From the NCBI RefSeq assembly GCF_900168265.1, contig NZ_FVZF01000007.1:58295-122294 (forward strand): a stretch of 64,000 bases of DNA, written 5' to 3'. This DNA comes from Salegentibacter salarius. GTDB taxonomy: Bacteria; Bacteroidota; Bacteroidia; Flavobacteriales; Flavobacteriaceae. The translations under genes were made by a program, and so were the position numbers. Shown piece after piece: positions 25,481 to 33,249 of the stretch (its first letter is position 1; each line of letters opens with the position of its first letter). The notes under the pieces were generated by a model. It had not been told where the DNA came from, did not search any database, and saw only the letters and a program-made list of their open reading frames with translations.

Positions 25481-26185
25481 ATGGCTGAATCTGTAGAAAC
25501 TACTTCAGTAAAGAAAAGTAAAGCCCCGCTAATTGTATCAGGAATTATTATAGCTGCTCTGGTTGCAGCTTATTTTTTTGTTCCCGGTGTTCGGGAATTT
25601 TTTACTGAAGCCTGGGCTGTACTAACCAGCAATGACGAGGAAAGAATCACTAAATGGGTTTCAGATTTTGGATGGATGGGGCCAACTATGCTTATCCTGG
25701 CTATGGTTGCGCAAATGTTTTTAATTGTGATCCCATCGGTAGCATTAATGGTAGTTTCCATTTTGGCTTACGGACCTATTTTTGGAAGCCTAATCATTTT
25801 TGCCGCTATCTTCACAGCTTCAAGCGTAGGTTACTTTATTGGGCGCTACTTTGGTCCTGTGATCGTGGAGAAATTGATTGGGCCTTCAAACAAAATTAAA
25901 ATTGAGGATTTTATTGAAGATTACGGCTTTTGGGCAGTTATTGTAACCCGGATAAATCCGTTTCTTTCTAATGATGCCATAAGTTTTGTGGGGGGAATTC
26001 TTAAAATGGGTTACTGGCGGTTTATTGGAGCCACGCTTGTAGGTATTGCCCCACTAACTATCTTTATAGCAATTATAGGAAAGAGTACAGATGGTTTAAA
26101 AACTGGGCTTCTATGGGGATCCTTAGTTAGTTTGGCTATTTTTATATTATACGTTTGGTGGGATAAAAAGAAACGTAAAAAATAG
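25481..26185 (+). CDS. TVP38/TMEM64-family (VTT domain) membrane protein
   Basis: A 234-residue inner-membrane protein. A first helix at about residues 18-35 is followed by an external stretch, then VTT-domain segments at about 65-95, 100-125, 145-170, 180-200 and 205-225. Family marks are PSVALMVVSILAYGPIFG, SSVGYFIGRYFG and the re-entrant RINPFLSNDAISFVGG. Members are linked to lipid scrambling or undecaprenyl-phosphate/ion transport; no substrate can be fixed here. It follows the SdiA-regulated-like gene by five bases and ends with a basic KKKRKK tail. Confidence 0.87.
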   Translation: MAESVETTSVKKSKAPLIVSGIIIAALVAAYFFVPGVREFFTEAWAVLTSNDEERITKWVSDFGWMGPTMLILAMVAQMFLIVIPSVALMVVSILAYGPIFGSLIIFAAIFTASSVGYFIGRYFGPVIVEKLIGPSNKIKIEDFIEDYGFWAVIVTRINPFLSNDAISFVGGILKMGYWRFIGATLVGIAPLTIFIAIIGKSTDGLKTGLLWGSLVSLAIFILYVWWDKKKRKK

Positions 26186-26256
26186 GAGAAAAGGGCAATC
26201 TGCGAAATCATAAATTATTTATCCCCTTCAAATTAAGTAATTTAATTTCTATCACT

Positions 26257-26265
26257 TATCTTTGT
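26257..26265 (+). promoter_or_regulatory. Putative -7 box for the cold-shock-domain gene
   Basis: TATCTTTGT fits TAnnTTTG. If used, the mRNA would have a leader of about 125 bases containing short inverted sequences (TATCCTTATAGGGATT), which is long for this genome. Confidence 0.45.
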
Positions 26266-26394
26266 AGAAGTTTAAGCGGTATCCTTATAGGGATTCTTTA
26301 CTTTCATTGAAGATAGATAGATGCCTTATCACTACCAGGAATCTCTTCAGGTAATTCCAAGCTTACTCACCTAATTATTAACTAAACATAACGA

Positions 26395-26847
26395 ATGGGC
26401 AAATCGCAGCAGACATTCAGTAAGACTGAAAAAGAAAAAAAGAAAATAAAAAAAAGAAAAGAAAAGGAGCTTAAGAAGCAGGAGCGCAAGGAGAATTCTA
26501 ACAAAGGAGGTAACTTTGAAGATATGATCGCGTATGTAGATGCTGATGGGAATCTTACAGATACTCCACCGGATCCTTCTCAAAAAGTTGAAGTTGAAGC
26601 CGAAAGTATAGAAATTGGCGTTCCGAAAAAAGAAGACATGCCAGAGGAAGATCCAGTGAGAAAAGGAAAAGTTTCCTTTTTTGATCATTCTAAAGGTTTT
26701 GGATTTATTATCGATTCAGAAAATAACGAAAAATATTTTGTTCACGTTACCGGTTTGATCGATGAGATCGATGAAAACGATAAGGTAAGTTTTGAACTGG
26801 AACGAGGAATGAAAGGAATGAATGCTGTTCGTGTAAAACAGCAATAA
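26395..26847 (+). CDS. Cold-shock-domain protein with basic N-terminal extension
   Basis: A 150-residue nucleic-acid-binding protein. The last 60 residues form the cold shock domain (GKVSFFDHSKGFGFI, with the RNP1-like KGFGFI, and YFVHVTGL for RNP2, where the usual phenylalanine pair is FVH). The first 35 residues are extremely lysine-rich (KTEKEKKKIKKRKEKELKK), followed by an acidic linker. Such extended CSD proteins are typical of Bacteroidota and likely bind single-stranded RNA as chaperones. The neighbouring gene is a DbpA-like RNA helicase about 200 bases downstream, which fits a common role in RNA structure control. Confidence 0.88.
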   Translation: MGKSQQTFSKTEKEKKKIKKRKEKELKKQERKENSNKGGNFEDMIAYVDADGNLTDTPPDPSQKVEVEAESIEIGVPKKEDMPEEDPVRKGKVSFFDHSKGFGFIIDSENNEKYFVHVTGLIDEIDENDKVSFELERGMKGMNAVRVKQQ

Positions 26848-27050
26848 TTCGCTAATCTCATACAAGGTTCGGTAATATGTTATTGCTGAACCTTTCTTTT
26901 TTTACAGGTGAACATTAAACAGAACAGACTCTTGTCAGTTTTTAAATTTCAACTTGATCTTACCTTACCCTAAAGAAATTCACATTATTTTATCGCCTAA
27001 ACGGGTGCTTCCCTTTAAAGTCGATATAAGACTTTATTATTCTCAAATAC

Positions 27051-28352
27051 ATGCAAACTAAGAATTTACAGGAAATCCTTAACAAATTGGAGATTTCTCA
27101 GCTTAATGCTATGCAGCAAGAAGCTTATAAAACAATTGTAGAAAACCAAAATACGGTTTTACTATCACCTACCGGATCCGGAAAAACATTAGCATTTTTA
27201 TTACCCTTGCTGGAAGATTTAGATCCAGATTTAGCAGAGGTGCAGGCTGTAATTTTAGTTCCTTCAAGAGAACTGGCTATTCAAATAGAGCAAGTTACCA
27301 GGGAAATGGGAGCTGGCTTTAAAGCGAATGCAGTGTATGGCGGAAGGGCTTTTTCTAAAGATAAATTAGAACTACAACACGCCCCGGCAATATTAATTGG
27401 CACCCCGGGAAGAATTGCCGATCATTTTAGAAGAGAAACCTTTGCTACAAAATACATCAAAACTCTTGTTTTAGACGAATTTGATAAATCTTTAGAAGTC
27501 GGTTTTGAGAATGAAATGAAAGAAATTATAGCAGCACTTTCAGGATTGGAAAAACGTATTCTTACGTCGGCTACACAAAATATCGAGGTGCCTGGGTTTG
27601 TTGGTTTAAGCAATCCTAAGAGTATTAATTATTTAAAAGGAGAACAACCTTCTTTAGAAGTTAAAACCATTGATGTAAATCCTAAAAAGAAACTGGAAAG
27701 CCTGGTTAATTTGCTATCGGGGAAAGCTAAAGGTTCGGGAATTATTTTTTGCAATTATAAGGATAGCATTGCCGAAGTGAGTGATTTTCTGAATAAAAAC
27801 CGAATAGAACACGGTATATTTTCGGGAGGAATGGAGCAAAAAGATAGGGAAAGATCTCTTATCAAGTTCAGAAATGGGACTCATAGGTTGCTTATCGCTA
27901 CAGATCTTGCAGCACGAGGTATAGATGTACCAGAAATTGATTTTATAATTCATTACCAATTACCTTTTAAAGCTTCAGAATTTACGCATAGAAACGGCCG
28001 TACCGCCAGAATGCATCAGGAAGGTATTGCCTATGTGCTTTCTGAAAGAAAAAAGCTTCCAGATTTTATTGAAACCAATGATTATAAAATTCAGGAATCA
28101 AAAAGCAATGAGGACAATGTTGAAAAAACTACTCTTTTTATTTCTGGAGGAAGAAAAGATAAAATTTCAAAAGGAGATATCGCCGGACTTTTTCTTAAGC
28201 AAGGAAATCTCAAAAAAGATGAATTAGGCCTTATTGAACTTAAGCAAGATTGCGCATTTGTAGCCGTTCCCGAGAAAAGAGCTGAAGAACTTATTGGCTT
28301 GCTCAATAATTCTAGGCTAAAAAAGAAAAAAGTAAGAGTGCGATATGTTTAA
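27051..28352 (+). CDS. DEAD-box RNA helicase with DbpA-like RNA-binding domain
   Basis: A 433-residue ATP-dependent RNA helicase. Motif Q/I region: LSPTGSGKTLAF near residue 38; motif Ia VPSREL; Ib TPGRI; motif II is LDEFD, not DEAD; motif III TSAT; motif V ATDLAARGID; motif VI HRNGRTAR. The last 80 residues (LFISGGRKDKISKGDIAGLF, then VPEKRAEELIGLL and KKKKVRVR) match the DbpA RNA-binding RRM that recognises 23S rRNA hairpin 92. A role in large-subunit ribosome assembly is inferred. Preceded by a gap with no other gene and followed by the VF530 gene after 38 bases. Confidence 0.9.
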   Translation: MQTKNLQEILNKLEISQLNAMQQEAYKTIVENQNTVLLSPTGSGKTLAFLLPLLEDLDPDLAEVQAVILVPSRELAIQIEQVTREMGAGFKANAVYGGRAFSKDKLELQHAPAILIGTPGRIADHFRRETFATKYIKTLVLDEFDKSLEVGFENEMKEIIAALSGLEKRILTSATQNIEVPGFVGLSNPKSINYLKGEQPSLEVKTIDVNPKKKLESLVNLLSGKAKGSGIIFCNYKDSIAEVSDFLNKNRIEHGIFSGGMEQKDRERSLIKFRNGTHRLLIATDLAARGIDVPEIDFIIHYQLPFKASEFTHRNGRTARMHQEGIAYVLSERKKLPDFIETNDYKIQESKSNEDNVEKTTLFISGGRKDKISKGDIAGLFLKQGNLKKDELGLIELKQDCAFVAVPEKRAEELIGLLNNSRLKKKKVRVRYV

Positions 28353-28390
28353 GCCTTATTTTATAATTTTCTTCTGAAGAACATTTGAAT

Positions 28391-28606
28391 ATGAAAAGCC
28401 AGCAACCAAATAATCCGCTTCACGGCGTAAAGCTTGCCGATATTCTTGAATTTCTGGTAAACCGTTATGGTTGGGAAGAAATGGGTAAAAGAATAAATAT
28501 AAAATGTTTTACTCAGGATCCATCTATTAAATCCAGTTTAAAATTTTTACGAAAAACACCCTGGGCCAGGACCAAGGTAGAGCAATTGTATCTGGATTCG
28601 CTTTAG
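28391..28606 (+). CDS. VF530-family (DUF2132) DNA-binding protein
   Basis: A 71-residue protein of the VF530/DUF2132 family, recognised by [48 protein letters not shown] and ARTKVEQLY. Structures of this family show a helical fold with proposed DNA binding; the biological role is unsettled. I start at the ATG at 28391; a TTG two codons earlier is in frame. It sits 38 bases after the RNA helicase on the same strand and is probably co-transcribed with it. Confidence 0.88.
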   Translation: MKSQQPNNPLHGVKLADILEFLVNRYGWEEMGKRINIKCFTQDPSIKSSLKFLRKTPWARTKVEQLYLDSL

Positions 28607-28689
28607 GAATGTGGATTCCCGTAAAATTTATTCAAGAATTCAGAATACCTTTGAGGATTGGATTTGAGAAAAATCAGGAGGGTGGTTTG

Positions 28690-28803
28690 ATGAAAAAAGT
28701 TATAATTTGGATTAAGCTTAATTGGATAAAACTGCTAGTCGCTATTATTTCTGGCATAATTACCTATGAGTTGCTAGATTGGATCTATATCCAGAACCTC
28801 TAA
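28690..28803 (+). CDS. Small single-helix membrane peptide, 37 aa
   Basis: A possible 37-residue peptide (MKKVIIWIKLNWIKLLVAII then SGIITYELLDWIYIQNL) with one hydrophobic helix and a basic N-terminus. An AGGAGGG lies eight bases before the ATG at 28690, unusual for this genome, where Shine-Dalgarno sequences are rare. The frame is open back to 28609, but the extra 27 residues look non-coding. Its short size makes coding uncertain. Confidence 0.4.
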   Translation: MKKVIIWIKLNWIKLLVAIISGIITYELLDWIYIQNL

Positions 28804-28857
28804 TTATATTGAAAAAATACCTTGAAAATAACCAGTCTACTATCCAATAAAAAGAAG

Positions 28858-28866
28858 TAGTTTTGC
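28858..28866 (+). promoter_or_regulatory. Putative -7 box for the J-KTSC gene
   Basis: TAGTTTTGC fits TAnnTTTG and lies 22 bases before the ATG at 28889. Confidence 0.45.
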
Positions 28867-28888
28867 CGCTTATTTAAAATTAATAGTA

Positions 28889-29344
28889 ATGAAGCGTGTA
28901 AATCAATATAAAAAGCTCTTTAATGTTGAAAAAGAGATAGATCTTAAACAACTTAAAAGCACTTACCGAAACCTGGTTAAAGAATGGCATCCCGATAAAT
29001 TTAGAGAAACCGATGAAAAGCACGCCGAAGCTGAAGTAAAAAGTAAAGAAATTATTGATGGTTACCACTTTTTAGTAAGTATTGCCCCGCAAACTATAGA
29101 AGCTAACCTCGAGGAATATAACAGAACAATAAGCGAAGCGGGAATTGCCGACTATCAGCATAAAGGGAACCTCCTGGAAATATCTTTTACTAACGGTACT
29201 ACCTACGAGTATTTTGGAGTAAACAAAAAACTTTTTATCAAATTCATAAGTTCAGATAAGCAGGTAAGATTTGCCAAAAGAAATATTTATAATTCTTTTC
29301 TATATAGAAAATCGAAAAAAGATCTTGAGCTACAAACTGCTTAA
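28889..29344 (+). CDS. J-domain and KTSC-domain protein
   Basis: A 151-residue protein combining an N-terminal J-like domain (residues 5-70; LKSTYRNLVKEWHPDKFRE with the HPD triad that activates Hsp70) and a C-terminal KTSC domain (about 75-140; LLEISFTNGTTYEYFGVNKK and FIKFISSDKQVRFAKRNI). KTSC domains are small beta folds of unclear function, found with nucleic-acid or lysyl-tRNA-synthetase contexts. A co-chaperone bringing DnaK to a KTSC target is an inference. It is monocistronic, between a promoter-like box and a strong terminator. Confidence 0.85.
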   Translation: MKRVNQYKKLFNVEKEIDLKQLKSTYRNLVKEWHPDKFRETDEKHAEAEVKSKEIIDGYHFLVSIAPQTIEANLEEYNRTISEAGIADYQHKGNLLEISFTNGTTYEYFGVNKKLFIKFISSDKQVRFAKRNIYNSFLYRKSKKDLELQTA

Positions 29345-29369
29345 GAATAACTTTATAATTTATATGAGA

Positions 29370-29397
29370 CCCACAGCTTTCAAACTGTGGGTTTTTT
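29370..29397 (+). terminator. Rho-independent terminator after the J-KTSC gene
   Basis: CCCACAG (29370-29376) pairs with CTGTGGG (29385-29391), followed by six T. Confidence 0.92.
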
Positions 29398-29535
29398 ATT
29401 TCTTCGATATTTAAGATTTGGTTGCTTGAGGCTTGCTTATACCTTGTTAGTTTAGTTTTAATAATGAAATTGATAGAAGCTAAATCTTAGTCCTGCCTTA
29501 ACATTTGTAAATTCTCAGGTCTTTTTTAAAAGCTG

Positions 29536-29544
29536 TATTTTTGA
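29536..29544 (+). promoter_or_regulatory. Putative -7 box for the FAD oxidase gene
   Basis: TATTTTTGA fits TAnnTTTG, 17 bases before the ATG at 29562. Confidence 0.45.
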
Positions 29545-29561
29545 TAAAATAAAGACGAAAT

Positions 29562-30806
29562 ATGGAGAAATCTGAATATAAAATAAAAATTGTAGGTGCC
29601 GGACTTAGCGGACTTATCGCTGCTAAAGTGCTGGAAGATCACGGGTACGCTCCAGAAATATATGAGGCTTCAGATAGTGTTGGAGGACGAATTAAAACCG
29701 ATTTGGTAGAAGGCTACCAATTAGACCGGGGTTTCCAGGTTTTACTTAGTGCTTATCCAAAAGCATTGCAGTATCTAGATTATCAATCTTTAGAATTACA
29801 GGAGTTATTACCGGGCGCAGTTATTTATGAAAATGCCAAGCTTAAAACAATTGGAGATCCATTGCGGGCTTCATCTTTAATTATGCCTACAATTTTCTCA
29901 GGCATTGGCACCTTTTCAGATAAATTGAAGATCTTAAGTCTTTATACCGATCTTAAAAAGCTATCGGTTAACGATATTTTCGAAAGAAAGGAAACTACCA
30001 CTTTAGCATATCTTCAGGAGAAAGGTTTTTCCGAAGAAATTATCAGTAAATTTTTTAAGCCTTTTTTTAGCGGAATCTATCTTGAACCTAATTTAGAAAC
30101 CTCCAGTAGAATGTTTGAATTTGTTTTTAAAATGTTTGGAGAAGGTCTGGCGGTAATTCCGAAGAAAGGAATGGGAGAGATTTCTAAAAACCTGGCGAGA
30201 CAATTAAAGAATACTAAAATCCACCTTAATACTCCTGTAAAACAAGTAAAAGAAGGCGAAATTATATTGGAGAACCAAGAAGTTATCCCTACAAATGCAA
30301 CCATAATTGCTACTGAAGCCAGTGCCCTGGTAAGTAATTTGAAGAACCAGGAAACACAATGGAAATCCTGCCATAGTTTTTATTTTGAAACCGAAAAGCG
30401 AACTATAGAAAAGCCAATAATTGGTTTAATTTCAGATAAAGATGCTATGATCAATAACATCTTTTATCATACCAGCGTAGCAACAGAATCTCATGGGGAA
30501 AAGGAATTACTTTCAGTTACCGTAGTAAAACAAACCGATTTATCTGAGGCTGAATTACTAAAAAAAGTGGAGGAAGATTTAAAGAATTACTGTAGAGTAG
30601 GGGACGCTCGATTTTTAAAACACTATTTTATTAAAAAAGCGCTTCCAAAAATTAGTCCCCTACATTACGAAATAGATCCCACCGAAACCCAATTAACCGA
30701 TACCATATTCCTGGCCGGAGATCAGCTTCTAAATTCTTCTCAGAATGCAGCGATGCTTTCTGGCGAACGTGCTGCTTTTGGATTAATCCAGGGTTTGAAG
30801 AAGTAA
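29562..30806 (+). CDS. FAD-dependent amine oxidase/phytoene desaturase-like protein
   Basis: A 414-residue flavoprotein. The FAD-binding motif IKIVGAGLSGLIAAKVLEDHG is at residues 8-28, followed by the second signature VGGRIKTDLVEGYQLDRGFQ near residue 40. The C-terminal FAD contact is DTIFLAGDQLLNSSQNAAMLSG. This is the protoporphyrinogen oxidase/phytoene desaturase/monoamine oxidase superfamily; no substrate can be read, and no carotenoid gene is nearby. The MsrA-like gene starts 17 bases later, so a shared transcript is likely. Confidence 0.85.
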   Translation: MEKSEYKIKIVGAGLSGLIAAKVLEDHGYAPEIYEASDSVGGRIKTDLVEGYQLDRGFQVLLSAYPKALQYLDYQSLELQELLPGAVIYENAKLKTIGDPLRASSLIMPTIFSGIGTFSDKLKILSLYTDLKKLSVNDIFERKETTTLAYLQEKGFSEEIISKFFKPFFSGIYLEPNLETSSRMFEFVFKMFGEGLAVIPKKGMGEISKNLARQLKNTKIHLNTPVKQVKEGEIILENQEVIPTNATIIATEASALVSNLKNQETQWKSCHSFYFETEKRTIEKPIIGLISDKDAMINNIFYHTSVATESHGEKELLSVTVVKQTDLSEAELLKKVEEDLKNYCRVGDARFLKHYFIKKALPKISPLHYEIDPTETQLTDTIFLAGDQLLNSSQNAAMLSGERAAFGLIQGLKK

Positions 30807-30823
30807 GTTAATCATTAGAGAAC

Positions 30824-31315
30824 ATGGATGCAACACTTAAGAAAATAGCTTTTGGGGGAGGTTGCCATTGGTGTACCGAAGCTATTTTTCAAAAAATTGT
30901 AGGTGTAGTAAAGGTAGAACAGGGTTATGTTGCATCTAAGGCTAACCATTTCGATTATTCTGAGGGTGTAATTGTTCATTACGATCGTGATAAAATTTCC
31001 CTGGAAAGTTTAATTGAAATTCATTTACATACACACCAAAGTACTTCAAACCACAGTATGCGTAATAAATATAGATCTGCTATTTATTACTTTGACGAAA
31101 ACGATAAAATTGAAGCTTTGGAAACCTTAAAGAATTTGAAACCAGATTTCGAAAAAGAAATTATTACCAAAGTATTGCCCTTCATTTCTTTTAAAAGTTC
31201 TCGTGAAGAAATTCAGAATTATTATTTAAAAGGACCCGATAAACCTTTTTGTCAAAATTTTATAAGTCCTAAACTGGAGCTTTTAAAGAAAAAATTTTAT
31301 ACCTCATTAAAATAG
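30824..31315 (+). CDS. msrA: Peptide-methionine (S)-S-oxide reductase, MsrA-like
   Basis: A 163-residue protein of the MsrA fold, which repairs oxidised methionine. The catalytic cysteine is in FGGGCHWCTEAIFQ (residues 10-23), where the usual GCFW is GCHW; the phenylalanine to histidine change next to the active cysteine is typical of a subset of bacterial proteins. GYV, the HxH segment (EIHLHTHQSTSN) and KYRSAIYYF match the family. The C-terminal cysteine in KPFCQNF could be a resolving residue. Probably co-transcribed with the upstream FAD oxidase. Confidence 0.83.
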   Translation: MDATLKKIAFGGGCHWCTEAIFQKIVGVVKVEQGYVASKANHFDYSEGVIVHYDRDKISLESLIEIHLHTHQSTSNHSMRNKYRSAIYYFDENDKIEALETLKNLKPDFEKEIITKVLPFISFKSSREEIQNYYLKGPDKPFCQNFISPKLELLKKKFYTSLK

Positions 31316-31320
31316 GATAA

Positions 31321-31356
31321 AAAAATGGCTACCTAATATAAGTTAGATAGCCATTT
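31321..31356. terminator. Hairpin between msrA and the coiled-coil lipoprotein gene
   Basis: AAATGGCTA (31323-31331) pairs with TAGCCATTT (31348-31356) and inner bases CTAA/TTAG. It lies between two convergent genes and can serve both. Confidence 0.75.
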
Positions 31357-31382
31357 CTTCTAAACTTTAAACAGATTCAGAT

Positions 31383-31892
31383 TTAGCCTTCTGATTCATC
31401 TTCTGAAGTAGATTTAGCAATCATATCTTTTATAGCCTGGTGCTGTTTTTCTATATTATCGTGCTCAGACTTCATTTCTTTCTGCTCACTCATTATACGG
31501 TCGTGAGTTTTTTGCATTTCAGAAAGTTGCGTCTTTTTTGCATCACTAGACAATTCTCCAAAATTTTGACCAAGCTCATTATGGGACTCAATCATTTCTC
31601 TATGCGAAGCCAGCATAGCTCCGTGGTCTCTAATTTTGGCTTCAATACTGGTAAGTTTCTCCAATTGTGTAGAATCTTCCAGTTTTTCCAATCCACGTAA
31701 TTGCTGCGAAACCTGGTTGTGTGCTGTTTTAAGCTCGTTATTTTTCGCAGTAAGCCTTTCGTGCGTACCAATTATGCTGTCATTTTGTTTTTTCAATTCT
31801 TCCTGTTGCTGAGCCAGTTCTTTAGTAGAACCATCATTACAACTGGTTAGCCCAATAGACACCAGGGCTAAAATCATAACATAAATTCTCAT
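31383..31892 (-). CDS. Coiled-coil lipoprotein
   Basis: A 169-residue predicted lipoprotein. The signal sequence MRIYVMILALVSIGLTSC ends in a lipobox (LTSC), so the mature protein starts at the lipidated cysteine. Nearly all the rest is predicted coiled coil, rich in Glu, Lys, Gln and His with heptad spacing (ELAQQQEELKKQNDSIIGTH, KEMKSEHDNIEKQHQAIKDM). An in-frame start at 31901 would add three residues. No enzymatic motif is seen; a structural role in the periplasm or outer membrane is an inference. Confidence 0.78.
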   Translation of the reverse strand: MRIYVMILALVSIGLTSCNDGSTKELAQQQEELKKQNDSIIGTHERLTAKNNELKTAHNQVSQQLRGLEKLEDSTQLEKLTSIEAKIRDHGAMLASHREMIESHNELGQNFGELSSDAKKTQLSEMQKTHDRIMSEQKEMKSEHDNIEKQHQAIKDMIAKSTSEDESEG

Positions 31893-32127
31893 ACTTCTCA
31901 TTTTTAGTTTGTTTGGTTAGTCTAACTAAATTATAAAAACCAAATCCATATAATTTTAATTTGCTGTTAAATAAGGCCTTTATTGACAACTAAAGCTCAA
32001 AATGCACTGTCTTAAATAACATGAGCTTTAAAATAAAAGATATTAATATTTGCACTATAATTTATATTATGTAAAATAGAATAATTCATACTGAAGAATT
32101 CTTTTATTTCTGTCTATGTTTTATTAT

Positions 32128-32619
32128 TCACTCTTTTTCTTTAAGCTTACCTATTTTGCCCTGGTAAGAAATAAATGATCTATGACTACTATTAACCCGG
32201 GTATTTACATCTCCTTCAGGATAAACCGTAATAGTAAAATTCAAGTCTTCAGTTTCCTGGTTGGTAGAAAATTTAATGATTTGTGCATCTTTCTTATCAC
32301 TATTTACTTCGAGATCTTTTAATGGACCATTATAAATTATACCTCCTTCACCATTGTATCCGCCACCGGCAAAACGTTCTCCAAAAAATGGTAGAAACAA
32401 ATTCACTGAATCCTTTTTGAATCTTATAAAATTAGGATTTCCAATTAGGTTAATTCGATTTCCAGACATCGGATTTACCCATTCATGTTGTATTTCAAAT
32501 TTTCGACTATCAACTAATTGTTTCGTTTTAGTAACCTTAGCTGAATTCATACTGCTACCGCAGCCCTGGAATACAAATAATGATATTATAAGAATTAAAT
32601 TAAATATGAAGCCTTTCAT
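32128..32619 (-). CDS. DUF4251-family lipoprotein
   Basis: A 163-residue lipoprotein with signal MKGFIFNLILIISLFVFQGC ending at a lipobox cysteine. The mature part contains NPMSGNRINLIGNPNFIRFK and VNLFLPFFGERFAGGGYNGE, the pattern of DUF4251, found mainly in Bacteroidota and without known function. The remainder is beta-rich. It has its own upstream AT-rich region of more than 240 bases, in which I see no gene. Confidence in family is moderate. Confidence 0.75.
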   Translation of the reverse strand: MKGFIFNLILIISLFVFQGCGSSMNSAKVTKTKQLVDSRKFEIQHEWVNPMSGNRINLIGNPNFIRFKKDSVNLFLPFFGERFAGGGYNGEGGIIYNGPLKDLEVNSDKKDAQIIKFSTNQETEDLNFTITVYPEGDVNTRVNSSHRSFISYQGKIGKLKEKE

Positions 32620-32864
32620 TAGTTTTATTATCAGTGTATTAAATAAAGTTACAATCTTTAAATTGAGTATGTTCTTAAAAGAAGTTTAAATTCTAATTTC
32701 GAAGCTTTGGAGCTCAAAGCTTTGATAAATAATTAGTGCTGCCCTGTTTCATTTTTCACGAACCTGTTACTAAAAATTAATCTTAAACCTTTGCTAAGAA
32801 TCACTTAATTGTTTGTATAATCATTTAATAATAGGTTTCTTGGAGGTACAAAATAAAATTATTT

Positions 32865-33170
32865 ATGGAAGCAATATATCAATTTGTAAAACTCGAAAAA
32901 AGCGAGGCCCTACAGGAATTCGCACAGAAAAAATTAGATAAACTGGAAGTGAAATACGATTTTATCGTTAAAGCCCAGGTTTATTTTAAAAAGGAAGAAG
33001 CACAGGATCCAAACGGATTCATTTGTAATATTAAATTAAGCGTTCCTGGCCCTCAAATTTTTGCAGAATCTAATAAAGATTCTTTTGAATCAGCCACGGC
33101 AGAATCAGTTAAAGATCTTGATAAGCAATTGGCCAAGAAGAAAAGCCAGATGAGAACACATTCTAATTAA
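32865..33170 (+). CDS. hpf: Ribosome hibernation/HPF-like factor
   Basis: A 101-residue protein of the HPF/RaiA (sigma-54 modulation) family, which binds the small subunit at the decoding centre in stationary phase. The family pattern is seen as SEALQEFAQKKLDKLEVKYD, VYFKKEE, CNIKLSVPGPQIFAES and the closing KDLDKQLAKKKSQM. It is the short form without the dimerising C-terminal domain. It has a terminator immediately downstream and no operon partner. Confidence 0.9.
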   Translation: MEAIYQFVKLEKSEALQEFAQKKLDKLEVKYDFIVKAQVYFKKEEAQDPNGFICNIKLSVPGPQIFAESNKDSFESATAESVKDLDKQLAKKKSQMRTHSN

Positions 33171-33199
33171 GAAGTATTTTCGTTTTAATGCATAAAAAA

Positions 33200-33227
33200 C
33201 CCTGATGGATCAACATCAGGGTTTTTT
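33200..33227. terminator. Bidirectional terminator between hpf and aconitase
   Basis: CCCTGATG (33200-33207) pairs with CATCAGGG (33214-33221), followed by six T; the preceding A-run serves the minus strand. Confidence 0.92.
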
Positions 33228-33249
33228 GTTTATAGCAATATTACGAAGT

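Noticed and set aside
28609..28689. Longer form of the small membrane peptide
   Set aside because: The added residues have no coding character, and a Shine-Dalgarno-like AGGAGGG precedes the internal ATG at 28690.
32354..32689. Plus-strand frame antisense to the DUF4251 lipoprotein
   Set aside because: The minus strand has a clear lipoprotein signal and family motifs; the plus frame has none.
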